Shown: positions 1 through 8,565, counted from the first letter of the stretch. The stretch is 64,000 bases of DNA from Parolsenella catena (GCF_003966955.1 NZ_AP019367.1:1178001-1242000), one strand, 5' to 3'. Notes: generated by a model from the sequence alone, not told the origin. Numbers and translations are program-made.

Positions 1-1137
1 GACAGCGCCGACGATGACGGTGATGATGACAGGAATGAGGACGATCATCGCAAGGCCCCAAAGCGGGTTATCGGACTCCATGACGGAGGCGCCGTCCATG
101 CCGACCCACAACCCACCGAAGAGCACGGCGAAGACAACGGCGCAGATAGCGATGAGCTTGGGCTTGGAGATGGGAAGATCGCCCACGAGGCGCCCGGTCT
201 GACCATTCATCGCGAACAGGAAGTTCTGCCCCTCCCAGCTCGTGCTCAGCATCCACACCGGAAACAGGGCGCACCTCTCGTCGTGCCAGCCGCAGTCGAC
301 GTTAGAAGACGTGCAGTCGACCGTGGCATAACCGGTCACGGTCTCGCCGAGGGCGTTCTCGACGCTCTTGGTGACGCGATGCTCCGCGCGGCAGCGGCAC
401 GCATCGACGTCCTCGTCCCAGCGATTCGCCAGGAAGCCAGGAAGGTAGGCAGAAGAATAGGTAACCAGAGACTGGTAGTCATACGGCTCGATGGAATCCA
501 TGTGGCCGTCAGGCATACGCGTGGAACCATCGACGGGAATGAGCGTGAAGGCCATGGAGCCAGAGCGCTCGCAGGTGTAGTGGTCAGTCTCGATGATCTC
601 GTCGTCACCGCGCATATAGCTGCGGGTATTGGTTGCCTCAAACGTGGCACTGCCGTTGGCGTTGGAGTCGTAAAGCCAGAAGGGCACGTAGACGCCCTGG
701 ACCTCGTCGATGTGGTTGCCCGTCTTGAACTCGCGCGGAAGGAGGATCTTGCCCTTGTAGTGCTCGTCAAGGGCGGCGACGGCAGCCTTGTGATCAAGCT
801 TGAAGGGAATGACGAGGTCAGGCTTGAAGTCACCCGTAAAGGTGGCTGCCTGCATGGTCTGGTTGCCGCAGTAGGGGCAACGAGAGACGGCAACGGTGCC
901 GTCAGTCATGAGCTGGGCGCCACACGACGCGCAGACATAGCCGCCGTCAAGCGTCTGGGCGCCAGCACCCGCCGCCCGCTCCTCCGCCTTGGCCTCGGCG
1001 GTGGCGAACATGGCCTCGATCTGCGCAACCTCGAACTCGGAATCGCAATGGTCACAGACGAGCTTGCCCTTGCCGCCGTCATAGCGCAACGGACCCCCGC
1101 ACGCCGGGCACTGGTAGTTGACGCTCTCGAGCCCCAT
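1..1137 (-). CDS. Double zinc-ribbon (TFIIB-type) membrane protein, 3' end cut by window
   Basis: The reading frame is open from an ATG at 1137 to the window edge (379 codons, no stop), so the C terminus is missing. The N terminus has two zinc-ribbon-like Cys quartets: C10/C13 with C28/C31, and C69/C72 with C87/C90. Between them lies an Ala/Glu-rich helix. A long soluble middle domain follows, then at least two hydrophobic helices near the visible end (one starting PKLIAICAVVF, one PLWGLAMIVL). This architecture matches bacterial proteins annotated as TFIIB-type zinc ribbon-containing; their biochemical role is not established. GAGG-like bases precede the ATG (AGGGAGGCAAGT). It is the last gene on this strand before the ppc terminator, so it probably has its own promoter. 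DNA binding is possible from the ribbon fold but is not supported further. Confidence 0.75.
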   Translation of the reverse strand, partial: MGLESVNYQCPACGGPLRYDGGKGKLVCDHCDSEFEVAQIEAMFATAEAKAEERAAGAGAQTLDGGYVCASCGAQLMTDGTVAVSRCPYCGNQTMQAATFTGDFKPDLVIPFKLDHKAAVAALDEHYKGKILLPREFKTGNHIDEVQGVYVPFWLYDSNANGSATFEATNTRSYMRGDDEIIETDHYTCERSGSMAFTLIPVDGSTRMPDGHMDSIEPYDYQSLVTYSSAYLPGFLANRWDEDVDACRCRAEHRVTKSVENALGETVTGYATVDCTSSNVDCGWHDERCALFPVWMLSTSWEGQNFLFAMNGQTGRLVGDLPISKPKLIAICAVVFAVLFGGLWVGMDGASVMESDNPLWGLAMIVLIPVIITVIVGAV

Positions 1138-1303
1138 ACTTGCCTCCCTGCCTACAGGTTTGACTATGAAAGCGATGCCGCGGGCACAACGCCCGATCCC
1201 TTTCACCTAGGATTCTGATTCCTCGGAAGACACAATCACATGCCCACAAGGCCCCTTGCGAGCCACGGTTTGGGACAAATGGCCCAAACCGAAATCCGTC
1301 CGA

Positions 1304-1341
1304 CAAAAAAGCCTGCCCCGCGCGAGAAACGCGAGGCAGGC
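1304..1341 (-). terminator. Rho-independent terminator of ppc
   Basis: The inverted repeat GCCTGCC (1311-1317) / GGCAGGC (1335-1341) extends inward with four more pairs after one mismatch. On the minus strand it is followed by a run of six T. It lies about 95 bases past the ppc stop codon. Confidence 0.85.
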
Positions 1342-1350
1342 CTGGAAAGT

Positions 1351-1375
1351 TGACAAAGGGACTGTCCCTTTGTCA
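1351..1375. repeat. 25-bp perfect palindrome, intergenic repeat family A
   Basis: Twelve-base arms with core GACAAAGGGAC pair perfectly around one central T. A near-identical copy with longer arms sits at 25454-25482. It lies between the ppc stop and the ppc terminator, so it would be transcribed as a hairpin at the 3' end of the message. Confidence 0.8.
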
Positions 1376-1433
1376 CCCGCCGGCAGCGAGTGCTACCGGC
1401 GGGCATGGTTGCGATAGAGCTATAGCCTGGACA

Positions 1434-4181
1434 TCACCCGGTGTTCTGCAGGCCGGCGGAGACTCCGGCGACGGCGGAGAGGATGAGCTTGATGTAAGCG
1501 TCGCGCTCCTTGGCAGTGAGCTCCGCCTCGTGCTCGCGCAGGGCCGTGAGGGCCCGCACCTGGGAGATGGACAGGGCGTCCACGTAGGGGTTGCGCACGC
1601 GGATGGCCTGGCCAAGCACGCGGCGGTGCTGCAGCGGCCACTCGTCGCCCACGATGGCAAGCGTCCACTTGCGCGTGAGCGCCATCTCGTCCATAACCAT
1701 CTTGGCGAGGTCATCGCGGTCGCCCAGAGCCAGGTAGTGGCGGGCGATGCGTCCGTCGGTCTTGGCTATGGACATCTCGATGTTATCGATGAACGTCGTG
1801 AACAGCGGCCACTCCTTGTAGGCGGCACGCAGAAGGTCGAGGTTTCCGAGCTTCTCGCACGCCGTGCCCAAACCGTACCAGGCAGCAAGGTTGATGCGAG
1901 CCTGGCTCCAGCTGAAGACCCAGGGAATCGTGCGCAGATCATCGAGCGACTTGGCGCCCAGGCCACGCTTGGCGGGACGCGAGCCAATCGGCAGGAGGCC
2001 AATCTCGACAAGCGGCGTCACGGTGGAGAACCACGGCGTGAAGTCCGGCGTGTTCAGCAGCTCGACGAAGTGGTCATGGCTTGCGTCATAGAGCTCGGCA
2101 GCCATATCCGCGTACTTCTTGGTCATCTCGGTGTTCGTCTTCTCGACGGACGGCGCGCTCTGAAGGAGCGTGGCGCCGGCGACGCTCTCGAGGTGGCGCT
2201 GGGCAAGCACGGGGTTGCCGTAACGGGCGAAGATGACCTCGCCCTGCTCCGTGAGCTTGAAGAAGCAGTTGACCGAACCGGCCGGCTGGGCGAGCACCGC
2301 GCGGTTGGCCGGGCCGCCGCCACGACCCACGGCACCGCCGCGGCCGTGCATGAGCACGAGGTCGATATGGTTGCGGCGAGCCCACTGGGCGATGCGCTCC
2401 TGGGCGGAGTGCAGCGCGAGCGTGGCAGTGGTGGGGCCGGCGTCCTTCGAGGAGTCAGAGTAGCCGAGCATGACCTCCATGCGGCGGTTCGTGGCGGCCA
2501 GACGCGTCTGGACATCCGGAAGCTTGAGCATGTCGTCGAGCACGTCCACGCAGTTCTCGAGGTCCTCGAGCTGCTCGAACAGCGGGATGACGTCGATGGT
2601 GGGCACGTCCTCGGCATGCGCGAAGGCGATGCGGTTGAGCTCGTAGACGTCGGCGACGTTCTGGGCGCTCTTCGTGAACGAGATGATGTAGCGGCGCGCC
2701 ATCTTGGCGCCGTAGCGCTTCTGGATGGAGCCCAGGGCGCGGAAGGTGTCGAGGACCTCGCGCGTCATGGGGTCGAGCGCACCGCGCTCGCCGTTGCGGC
2801 CGTGCTTCTTGATGTCCGCGAGCGCACGGCTGTGCACGAGCGAGTGCTGGCGGAACTCCATCTCCACCATGTGGAAGCCAAACGTCTCCGTCTGCCAGAT
2901 GAGCGTCTGGACGGGGCCGTAGGCGGCGCGGGTGGCGCCGCCGGCGACGAGCGAGCGCTGGACGATGCGCAGGTCGGAGAGGAACTCGTCGCAGCAGCGA
3001 TACATCGTGTCGGAGTTGCGCACGATCGTGGCCTTGAGGCGGTCTGCCATGACGAGCATGACGGCGCGGTGCAGCTCGGACTCGCTGATGAGCTCGGCGC
3101 GGGCCGTGAGCTTCTCGCTCATCTCCACCTGGTGGTTCCACAGGTTCACGAGCTCGGCGGAGGGCTTGGTGTGGTCGACGTCGAGCGTGAGGTTGCGGCC
3201 CACACGGCGGCACTTGTCCTCGAGCGTGGCCACCATGTGCGTGAAGAACTTGGCAGCCACGGCACGGCTCACCTTGGCCGTTACGTTGGGATTGCCGTCA
3301 CGATCGGAGCCGATCCAGGAGCCGGGGTGGAAGAACGCCGGGCAGAAGGGCTGGACCTTGCCGGCGTTATCGCCGAGCACCCAGTCGTCGAAGCGGCGGT
3401 AGACCTGCGGCACCATGTCGAACAGGGTGTTGTCGAAGATGTCGATGATCGTGTCTGCCTCTTCGACGGGCGTGGGCTTCTTGAGCGCGATGGAGCTCGT
3501 GCGCAGCAGCGCGTCGATCTCCTGGAGCATGTGGCGCTCGTTCTCCGCAAGGTCGGAGCCGCCCAGGTGCGGGTGCTGCTCGAGCAGGCACGCGATGCGG
3601 CGGATCTTGCCCTCGACGGCCTTGCGACGGGCCTCGGTGGGGTGAGCGGTGAACACGGGGTGGAACTCGAGGCGCGCGAGAAGCTCGTTGGCATGCTGCT
3701 CGCCGGCCTCCTCCACAAGCTGGTGGTAGGCCATGGCGAGCGCGTTGGACTCGTCGGTCTCGGAGTCGAGGGAGACCTCACGCTCGCGCTCGTGCAGCGT
3801 CTGGACGCGGAAGTTCTCCTCGGATAGGTTCGCGAGATGGAAGTAGGCGGTGAGGGCGCGCGTGAGCATGGTCTGCTGCTCAACGGTGAGGCCGCGCATG
3901 AGCTCGTAGGCGGCCTGGAAGTTCTCGTCCTCGGTGGACGCGCCGGTGGCGCTGACCACGCCGACCTCGTCCGCGGCGATGAGGTCTGCGAGGACCTCGT
4001 CGAACGTGGAGCGCAGCTCGGGCGAGTACTCGCTCAGGACCTCCCGGAGCAGGCGCAGGAACAGCTCGAGGTTGTCACGCAGGCTCTCCGGGAGCTTCAC
4101 GTTGGCGAACGTCTTCGCCGCCTCCGCCTCTGCGGCGGCGCGCTGGTCGTCTCGCTTGGCGATGGTGTCTCTTTCTGTCAA
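1434..4181 (-). CDS. ppc: Phosphoenolpyruvate carboxylase
   Basis: Carboxylates PEP with bicarbonate to oxaloacetate, the anaplerotic entry to aspartate-family amino acids and succinate. The 915-residue length fits the family. All signature blocks are present: FTAHPTEARRK with the catalytic His, GSWIGSDRDGNP, GYSDSSKDAG, HGRGGAVGRGGGP and the conserved C-terminal QNTG. I chose the TTG at 4181 because it follows GGAGG with five bases between (GGAGGCACCCTTG). An upstream in-frame ATG at 4364 would add 61 residues of GC-rich, non-conserved sequence and has no ribosome site. It is monocistronic, with a terminator at 1304-1341 and an extended -10 promoter near 4252. Confidence 0.97.
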   Translation of the reverse strand: MTERDTIAKRDDQRAAAEAEAAKTFANVKLPESLRDNLELFLRLLREVLSEYSPELRSTFDEVLADLIAADEVGVVSATGASTEDENFQAAYELMRGLTVEQQTMLTRALTAYFHLANLSEENFRVQTLHEREREVSLDSETDESNALAMAYHQLVEEAGEQHANELLARLEFHPVFTAHPTEARRKAVEGKIRRIACLLEQHPHLGGSDLAENERHMLQEIDALLRTSSIALKKPTPVEEADTIIDIFDNTLFDMVPQVYRRFDDWVLGDNAGKVQPFCPAFFHPGSWIGSDRDGNPNVTAKVSRAVAAKFFTHMVATLEDKCRRVGRNLTLDVDHTKPSAELVNLWNHQVEMSEKLTARAELISESELHRAVMLVMADRLKATIVRNSDTMYRCCDEFLSDLRIVQRSLVAGGATRAAYGPVQTLIWQTETFGFHMVEMEFRQHSLVHSRALADIKKHGRNGERGALDPMTREVLDTFRALGSIQKRYGAKMARRYIISFTKSAQNVADVYELNRIAFAHAEDVPTIDVIPLFEQLEDLENCVDVLDDMLKLPDVQTRLAATNRRMEVMLGYSDSSKDAGPTTATLALHSAQERIAQWARRNHIDLVLMHGRGGAVGRGGGPANRAVLAQPAGSVNCFFKLTEQGEVIFARYGNPVLAQRHLESVAGATLLQSAPSVEKTNTEMTKKYADMAAELYDASHDHFVELLNTPDFTPWFSTVTPLVEIGLLPIGSRPAKRGLGAKSLDDLRTIPWVFSWSQARINLAAWYGLGTACEKLGNLDLLRAAYKEWPLFTTFIDNIEMSIAKTDGRIARHYLALGDRDDLAKMVMDEMALTRKWTLAIVGDEWPLQHRRVLGQAIRVRNPYVDALSISQVRALTALREHEAELTAKERDAYIKLILSAVAGVSAGLQNTG

Positions 4182-4251
4182 GGGTGCCTCCTTGGGCTCT
4201 CCGTGCAGAATGCGTCCGCCCCCGCCGGCGCGCGGCGCGGGCAGCCTCTTT

Positions 4252-4260
4252 ATGATAGCA
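4252..4260 (-). promoter_or_regulatory. Extended -10 promoter of ppc
   Basis: On the minus strand this reads TGCTATCAT, a TG-extended -10 hexamer 70 bases upstream of the ppc start. No convincing -35 is visible. The same TGCTAnnnT form recurs upstream of several other genes in the window. Confidence 0.45.
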
Positions 4261-4339
4261 GCAGCGAGGCGGTCGATGGCGACTGTAACGAGCGTGTAAC
4301 GCAACGATGCCATGTATGCAAGGGCCAGTTTGCCGAGCG

Positions 4340-4450
4340 GTATTCTCGCTCTCACGAACGGCACTCAAGCGCGGGGCCCGGCTCATCCAGCCCATGCTCG
4401 TGGCCGTGCTCGCGCTCCCGCTCGTGAACCTCGCCTCGCAGCTACTCTAG
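4340..4450 (+). pseudogene. Possible remnant of a membrane permease C terminus (TSUP/TauE-like)
   Basis: The 344-base gap between ppc and gph contains a frame with no usable start that ends at the TAG at 4448-4450. It reads TALKRGARLIQPML followed by a hydrophobic helix ending NLASQLL. A basic GARLIxP turn before a final transmembrane helix is typical of TauE/SafE-type permeases. The frame has a stop at 4286-4288 and no sensible protein upstream, so if genuine it is only a decayed 3' end. Chance reading of GC-rich DNA is a real alternative. Apart from this and the ppc promoter I see nothing else in the gap. Confidence 0.35.
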
Positions 4451-4525
4451 GAAGACCGGCCCGGGGCGGCGCCCAGCGAGCCAACTGGAAGCAGACAGCC
4501 CGCAACACCGCAGCTAGGAGATATA

Positions 4526-5254
4526 GTGACCCACTACTCAACCGTCATCTTCGATCTGGACGGAACACTGCTCGACACGCTCGAGGACCTGCACCTCACG
4601 CTCAACCACACGCTCGCCGCGTTGGGCATGCCCACGCGCACGCTGGCCGAGACGCGCGCCTTCGTGGGCAACGGCATCCGCAGGCTCATCGAGCGCGCCG
4701 TGCCCGCCGGCACGGACGAGGCCACGGTTGCCAAGGCAAACGCCGAGTTCGACACGCACTACGCCGTCCACTGCAACGACCACACGCGCCCCTACCCCGG
4801 CGTACCCGAGCTGCTCGCACGACTTCGTGGGCGGGGCGTGCGCCTGGCCGTCGTCTCCAACAAGACGCAGTACGCCGTGGACGAGCTCGTGGGCATCCAC
4901 TTTGAGGGGGCCTTCGACGCCGTGGTGGGCGTGCGGCCAGGCGTCGCGAGAAAGCCCGCCCGCGACATGGTGGACGTGGCGATCGCCGAGATGGGCGGTG
5001 TGGCGTGCGGCCCGTCTGTCTATGTGGGGGACTCCGAGGTGGACGTTGCCACGGCAGCTGCCGCCGAGCTCCCCTGCCTCTCCGTGAGCTGGGGCTTCCG
5101 CACCCCGGAGCAGCTTGCCGAGACAGGCGCCGCCACCATCTGCGCCACGGCCGATGAGCTCGAGCGCGCCCTTGACGGGACCAAGGGGACCAAAGGGGAC
5201 GGGTTCGTTTGGCACCCCGGGACCAAAGGGGACGGGTTCGTTTGGCACCCCTGA
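4526..5254 (+). CDS. gph: HAD-family phosphatase, phosphoglycolate phosphatase-like
   Basis: A 242-residue haloacid-dehalogenase phosphatase. Motif I FDLDGTLLDT (with nucleophile Asp and acid/base Asp), motif II VVSNKT, a Lys in ARKPA and motif IV VGDSEVD are all present. A helical cap lies between motifs I and II (subclass C1). It most resembles Gph enzymes that dephosphorylate 2-phosphoglycolate, but substrate cannot be read from sequence. The GTG start at 4526 follows TAGGAG by five bases. The natural protein probably ended near ELERALD: the last 24 residues come from a tandem intergenic repeat (5186-5251) that adds GTKGDGFVWHP twice. Confidence 0.88.
   Translation: MTHYSTVIFDLDGTLLDTLEDLHLTLNHTLAALGMPTRTLAETRAFVGNGIRRLIERAVPAGTDEATVAKANAEFDTHYAVHCNDHTRPYPGVPELLARLRGRGVRLAVVSNKTQYAVDELVGIHFEGAFDAVVGVRPGVARKPARDMVDVAIAEMGGVACGPSVYVGDSEVDVATAAAAELPCLSVSWGFRTPEQLAETGAATICATADELERALDGTKGTKGDGFVWHPGTKGDGFVWHP
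5186..5251 (+). repeat. Perfect 33-bp tandem duplication, repeat family A, inside the 3' end of gph
   Basis: Two identical adjacent 33-base units (5186-5218 and 5219-5251), each starting GGGACCAAAGGGGACGGG and ending TTGGCACCCC. A partial unit precedes them at 5177-5185. Since 33 is a multiple of three, each unit adds exactly 11 codons to gph before its TGA. The same sequence recurs at the 3' ends of the hydrogenase gene and the DMT permease gene. Confidence 0.9.
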
Positions 5255-5276
5255 TGCCGCCCGCCCAATTTCCTAA

Positions 5277-5305
5277 TTAAAGTAGGTATTAAGGCGTACC
5301 ATAAT
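5277..5305 (+). promoter_or_regulatory. Candidate promoter of metY
   Basis: TTAAAG (5277-5282) and CATAAT (5300-5305) are separated by 17 bases, in an AT-rich island just before metY. The inferred start site near 5312 would leave a leader of about 25 bases. The -35 is weak. Confidence 0.4.
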
Positions 5306-5337
5306 CCGTGCAACTAATTCCGCACACGGAGGTACGC

Positions 5338-6612
5338 ATGTCCATCGACACCACCTGCGTCCAGGGCGGCTATCGCCCCGGCAACGGGGAGCCGCGCCAG
5401 CTCCCCATCATCCAGAGCACCACGTTCAAGTACGACACCTCAGAGCAGATGGGCCGCCTGTTCGACCTCGAGGAGACCGGCTACTTCTACACGCGCCTGC
5501 AGAACCCCACGAACGACGCCGTGGCCGCCAAGATCGCGCAGCTCGAGGGCGGTGCGGCCGGCATGCTCACGAGCTCGGGCCAGGCCGCGAACTTCTTTGC
5601 GCTGTTCAACATCTGCGAGGCCGGCAGCCACGTGGTGGCGAGCTCCGCCATCTACGGCGGCACGTACAACCTGCTGGCCCACACCATGGCCAAGATGGGC
5701 ATCGAGAGCACGTTCGTCTCGCCCGACTGCACCGACGAGGAGCTCGAGGCGGCATTCCGCCCCAACACGCGCGCCGTCTTTGGCGAGACGATCGCCAACC
5801 CCGCGCTCGCCGTTCTCGACATCGAGCGCTTCGCCGCGGCGGCGCACGCGCACAACGTGCCGCTCATCGTGGACAACACGTTCCCCACGCCGGTGAACTG
5901 CCGTCCCATCGAGTGGGGCGCCGACATCGTGACGCACTCCACCACCAAGTACATGGACGGCCACGGTGCGGGCGTGGGCGGCGCCATCGTTGACTCGGGC
6001 AAGTTCGACTGGATGGCCCACGCTGACCTCTTCCCCGGCCTCACGACGCCCGACGAGTCCTACCACGGCGTGGTCTATGCCGAGAAGTTCGGCCTGGAGG
6101 GCGCCTTCATCACCAAGGCGACCTCGCAGCTCATGCGCGACTTTGGCTCCATCCAGAGCCCGCAGAACGCCTTCATCCTGAACCTTGGCCTGGAGAGCCT
6201 GCACGTGCGCATGCCCAGGCACTGCGAGAACGGCATGGCCGTGGCCAAGTTCCTGCAGGGCAGCGACAAGGTCTCGGGCGTGCGCTTCCCGAGCCTGCCG
6301 GGCGACCCCTACCACGAGCTGGCCGAGAAGTACCTGCCGAACGGCTCGTGCGGCGTGGTGTCGTTCGAGCTCGCGGGCGGGCGCAAGGCGGCCGAGCGCT
6401 TCATGGCCGCGCTGAAGATCGCCGCGATCGAGACGCACGTGGCCGACGCGCGCACGTGCTGCCTGCACCCGGCGAGCTCCACGCACCGCCAGATGACCGA
6501 CGACGAGCTCATGGCAGCGGGCATCTCGCCGGCCATGGTGCGCATGAGCTGCGGTCTCGAGGGCACCGACGACCTCGTCGCCGACATCGCCCAGGCGCTG
6601 GAGCAGGCGTAA
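5338..6612 (+). CDS. metY: O-acetylhomoserine sulfhydrylase (PLP-dependent)
   Basis: Makes homocysteine from O-acetylhomoserine and sulfide, in the direct sulfhydrylation route to methionine. This 424-residue protein is a full-length Cys/Met-metabolism PLP enzyme. The PLP-binding Lys is K204 in THSTTKYMDGHG, and IVDNTFPTP marks the cofactor Asp region. The long C-terminal domain with NGSCGVVSFELAGG and HPASSTHRQ favours MetY over cystathionine synthases. The ATG at 5338 follows GGAGG by five bases; an upstream in-frame ATG-less extension lacks a ribosome site. It stands alone, with a bidirectional terminator downstream. The leader is too short for a SAM riboswitch. Confidence 0.93.
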   Translation: MSIDTTCVQGGYRPGNGEPRQLPIIQSTTFKYDTSEQMGRLFDLEETGYFYTRLQNPTNDAVAAKIAQLEGGAAGMLTSSGQAANFFALFNICEAGSHVVASSAIYGGTYNLLAHTMAKMGIESTFVSPDCTDEELEAAFRPNTRAVFGETIANPALAVLDIERFAAAAHAHNVPLIVDNTFPTPVNCRPIEWGADIVTHSTTKYMDGHGAGVGGAIVDSGKFDWMAHADLFPGLTTPDESYHGVVYAEKFGLEGAFITKATSQLMRDFGSIQSPQNAFILNLGLESLHVRMPRHCENGMAVAKFLQGSDKVSGVRFPSLPGDPYHELAEKYLPNGSCGVVSFELAGGRKAAERFMAALKIAAIETHVADARTCCLHPASSTHRQMTDDELMAAGISPAMVRMSCGLEGTDDLVADIAQALEQA

Positions 6613-6632
6613 GGCGCCAGCAATCCGGCAGA

Positions 6633-6667
6633 CGGTGACAGTTTGACCTCGTCCCCACGCGTCACCG
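6633..6667. repeat. 35-bp dyad, GTGACA/TGTCAC-type intergenic repeat (family A)
   Basis: Begins CGGTGACAGTTTGACC and ends CGCGTCACCG, 20 bases after the metY stop. It differs from the repeat at 43709-43743 by a few substitutions and has the same 35-base length. Confidence 0.75.
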
Positions 6668-6675
6668 CGATAGCG

Positions 6676-6716
6676 AAAAAGCCCCGCCCCTCTAATCGCA
6701 TCGAGGGGCGGGGCTT
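6676..6716 (-). terminator. Bidirectional terminator between metY and the hydrogenase gene
   Basis: A perfect 14-base inverted repeat, AAGCCCCGCCCCTC (6679-6692) / GAGGGGCGGGGCTT (6703-6716), with a ten-base loop. A T-run follows on the minus strand (TTTTTCGC). On the plus strand it is followed by TTGTTAG, so it can also serve metY. Confidence 0.9.
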
Positions 6717-6762
6717 GTTAGAAAACGTCCTGGGAGACGAGGTTTAGGCGGATCGAGCGGGC

Positions 6763-6800
6763 GGACCAAACGAACCCGTCCCCTTTGGTCCCTTTGGTGC
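6763..6800 (-). repeat. Family A repeat abutting the hydrogenase stop codon
   Basis: On the minus strand this reads GGCACCAAAGGG, then GACCAAAGGGGACGGGTTCG and TTTGGTCC. It starts at the base right after the TAG of the hydrogenase gene and shares its core with the tandem units in gph. Confidence 0.85.
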
Positions 6801-8423
6801 CTACTCCTTGGGCATCTGGGCCTCGTTGGTCTCGGCGACCTGGTCCTGCTCGTGCTTGCCGTCCTCGTCGCGCTCAAGCTCGGGGATGAGCATGCGGTAG
6901 GCGTTCTCGGTGGCGTTCTTGCGCGAGCTCTTCTTGGAGTACATCTTCACCGCGCCCGCGGACTTGGCCACGGCCTGCAGCGTGCCGGCGCCGGCCACGC
7001 AGCCGCCCGGGCACGCCATGCCCTCGAGCAGGTAGCCATTGTACTTGCCCTTCACGGCCATGCGCATCATCTTGCGGCACTCGTCGAGGCCCTCGGCATT
7101 GGCCACGTTGACCTCGCGGTCCGGGTAGCGGCGGTGGATCGCGTTCACCACGGCGTTGGCCACGCCACCGGCCACGGCAAAGCCTCGGCCGTCGGCGCTC
7201 GCCACGTCAAAGTCGCCGCCCTCGCCGGCAAGCTTGGTGTAATCGATGTCCTTGGCCTGCATCATGCCGGCCATTTCCTCGAACGTGAGCACGAAATCGA
7301 CCTCGCTCTTGACGCTCTTGCGCATGGCCTCGAGCTTCTTGGCCGAGCACGGCCCCACGAACACGATCTTGGCGTTGGGGTGCTGCCGGCGGATGAGCCT
7401 GGCCGTGAGCGTCATGGGCGTGAGCGCCATGGAGATGCAGCCCGCGTGCTCCGGGAACTCCTTCTTGGCCATGACCGACCATGCCGGGCAGCAGCTCGTG
7501 CCCATGAACGGAATCTTCTCGGGCACCTCGTCGAGGAAGTCCTCGGCCTCCTCCACCGTGCACAGGTCGGCGCCCAGGGCCACCTCCTCCATGCCGGCAA
7601 ATCCCAGCTCCTTGAAGGCCTCGCGCAGCTTGTCCACGTTGCCCTTGCCGCCAAACTGGCCCACGAAGGCGGGCGCTACCTCGGCGATGACCTCGTCACC
7701 CGCGTTGATGGCCATGATCGTCTGGAAAATCTGGCTCTTGTCGGCGATGGCGCCAAACGGGCAGTTCACGAGGCACTGGCCGCAGCTCACGCACTTCTCG
7801 TAGTCGATCTCTGCGCGGCCGTGCTCGTCAGAGCCAATCGCGTGCATGCCGCACGCGTCGGCGCAGGGGCGCACATGGTGGTGAATGGCGTGGTAGGGGC
7901 ACACGTTGGCACAGCGGCCGCACTTGATGCACTTGTCGTGGTCGATGAACGCCTTCTTGTCCCTGAACGAGATGGCGCCCTTGGGGCAGATCTCTCGGCA
8001 GGGGTGCGCCAGGCAGCCCTGGCAGGCGTTGGGCATCACGCGGTAGACGTTGTCCTCGCAGGCGTTGCAGGCAAACTTGATGACATTGACCAGCGGCGGC
8101 TCGTAATAGGTCTCCGGCACGGCGGCCTTCTTGATGCCGTCGGAGACCGTCTCCGGGCGGTCGAGGTCCTGCAGCGGCAGGCCCATCGCCAGGCGGATGC
8201 GCTCCTGGACGATGGCGCGCTCGAGAAACACCGACTCGCGGTAGGTCGCCACGTCGCCAGGCACGATCTCGTACGGAAGCTGCTGGAGCTGGGCGGCCGT
8301 GTCGTCGACGGACGCCTCGCCCTTCTCGTTGGCCGAGGCGTACGCGATCCTCGCGACCTCGGCGAAGACGCGACGCCTGATCTCGGTCAGGTTCGTGTAC
8401 ACGCCACGCATGGTTCCAGACAT
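6801..8423 (-). CDS. Monomeric [FeFe] hydrogenase, group B-like
   Basis: A 540-residue cytoplasmic iron-sulfur enzyme that interconverts protons and H2, or acts as a related redox sensor/partner. Residues 115-225 carry many Cys ligands, including two bacterial ferredoxin motifs (C165/168/171/175 and C211/214/217/221) and an extra Cys-rich stretch at 118-145. The H-cluster domain follows with L1 TSCCPAW (309-315), L2 GPCSAKKLE (357-365) and L3 EGMACPGGCVAGAG (467-480). TSCCPAW rather than TSCCPGW and the lack of a preceding NADH-binding partner are features of group B enzymes. No maturases (HydE, HydF, HydG) or electron-transfer subunits are adjacent. The ATG follows AGGAGAGG. The acidic C-terminal tail (about 30 residues) is variable. 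Confidence 0.9.
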   Translation of the reverse strand: MSGTMRGVYTNLTEIRRRVFAEVARIAYASANEKGEASVDDTAAQLQQLPYEIVPGDVATYRESVFLERAIVQERIRLAMGLPLQDLDRPETVSDGIKKAAVPETYYEPPLVNVIKFACNACEDNVYRVMPNACQGCLAHPCREICPKGAISFRDKKAFIDHDKCIKCGRCANVCPYHAIHHHVRPCADACGMHAIGSDEHGRAEIDYEKCVSCGQCLVNCPFGAIADKSQIFQTIMAINAGDEVIAEVAPAFVGQFGGKGNVDKLREAFKELGFAGMEEVALGADLCTVEEAEDFLDEVPEKIPFMGTSCCPAWSVMAKKEFPEHAGCISMALTPMTLTARLIRRQHPNAKIVFVGPCSAKKLEAMRKSVKSEVDFVLTFEEMAGMMQAKDIDYTKLAGEGGDFDVASADGRGFAVAGGVANAVVNAIHRRYPDREVNVANAEGLDECRKMMRMAVKGKYNGYLLEGMACPGGCVAGAGTLQAVAKSAGAVKMYSKKSSRKNATENAYRMLIPELERDEDGKHEQDQVAETNEAQMPKE

Positions 8424-8565
8424 GGATGTCCTCTCCTAGAAGGTTGCCCCATCCCCATGGGGCCCCGCAGCGCCCGGCATCCCCATGCCCGGCGACGCGC
8501 ACGTCTTGTCCCGGCACCCGCGCAGCGAGGGACCTTCGCGCGCAGATGCCTAGGCAGTCATGTAC

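Noticed and set aside
1350-3827. An 825-codon open frame on the plus strand opposite ppc
   Set aside because: It mirrors the third codon positions of ppc, has His/Val/Leu-rich composition, no known domain and no ribosome site. GC-rich antisense frame.
5186-5251. Tandem 33-mers considered as a CRISPR or iteron
   Set aside because: No spacers and no replication genes; the units belong to a dispersed intergenic repeat family.
5255-5337. SAM riboswitch or T-box before metY
   Set aside because: Only 83 bases, mostly promoter; no conserved elements.
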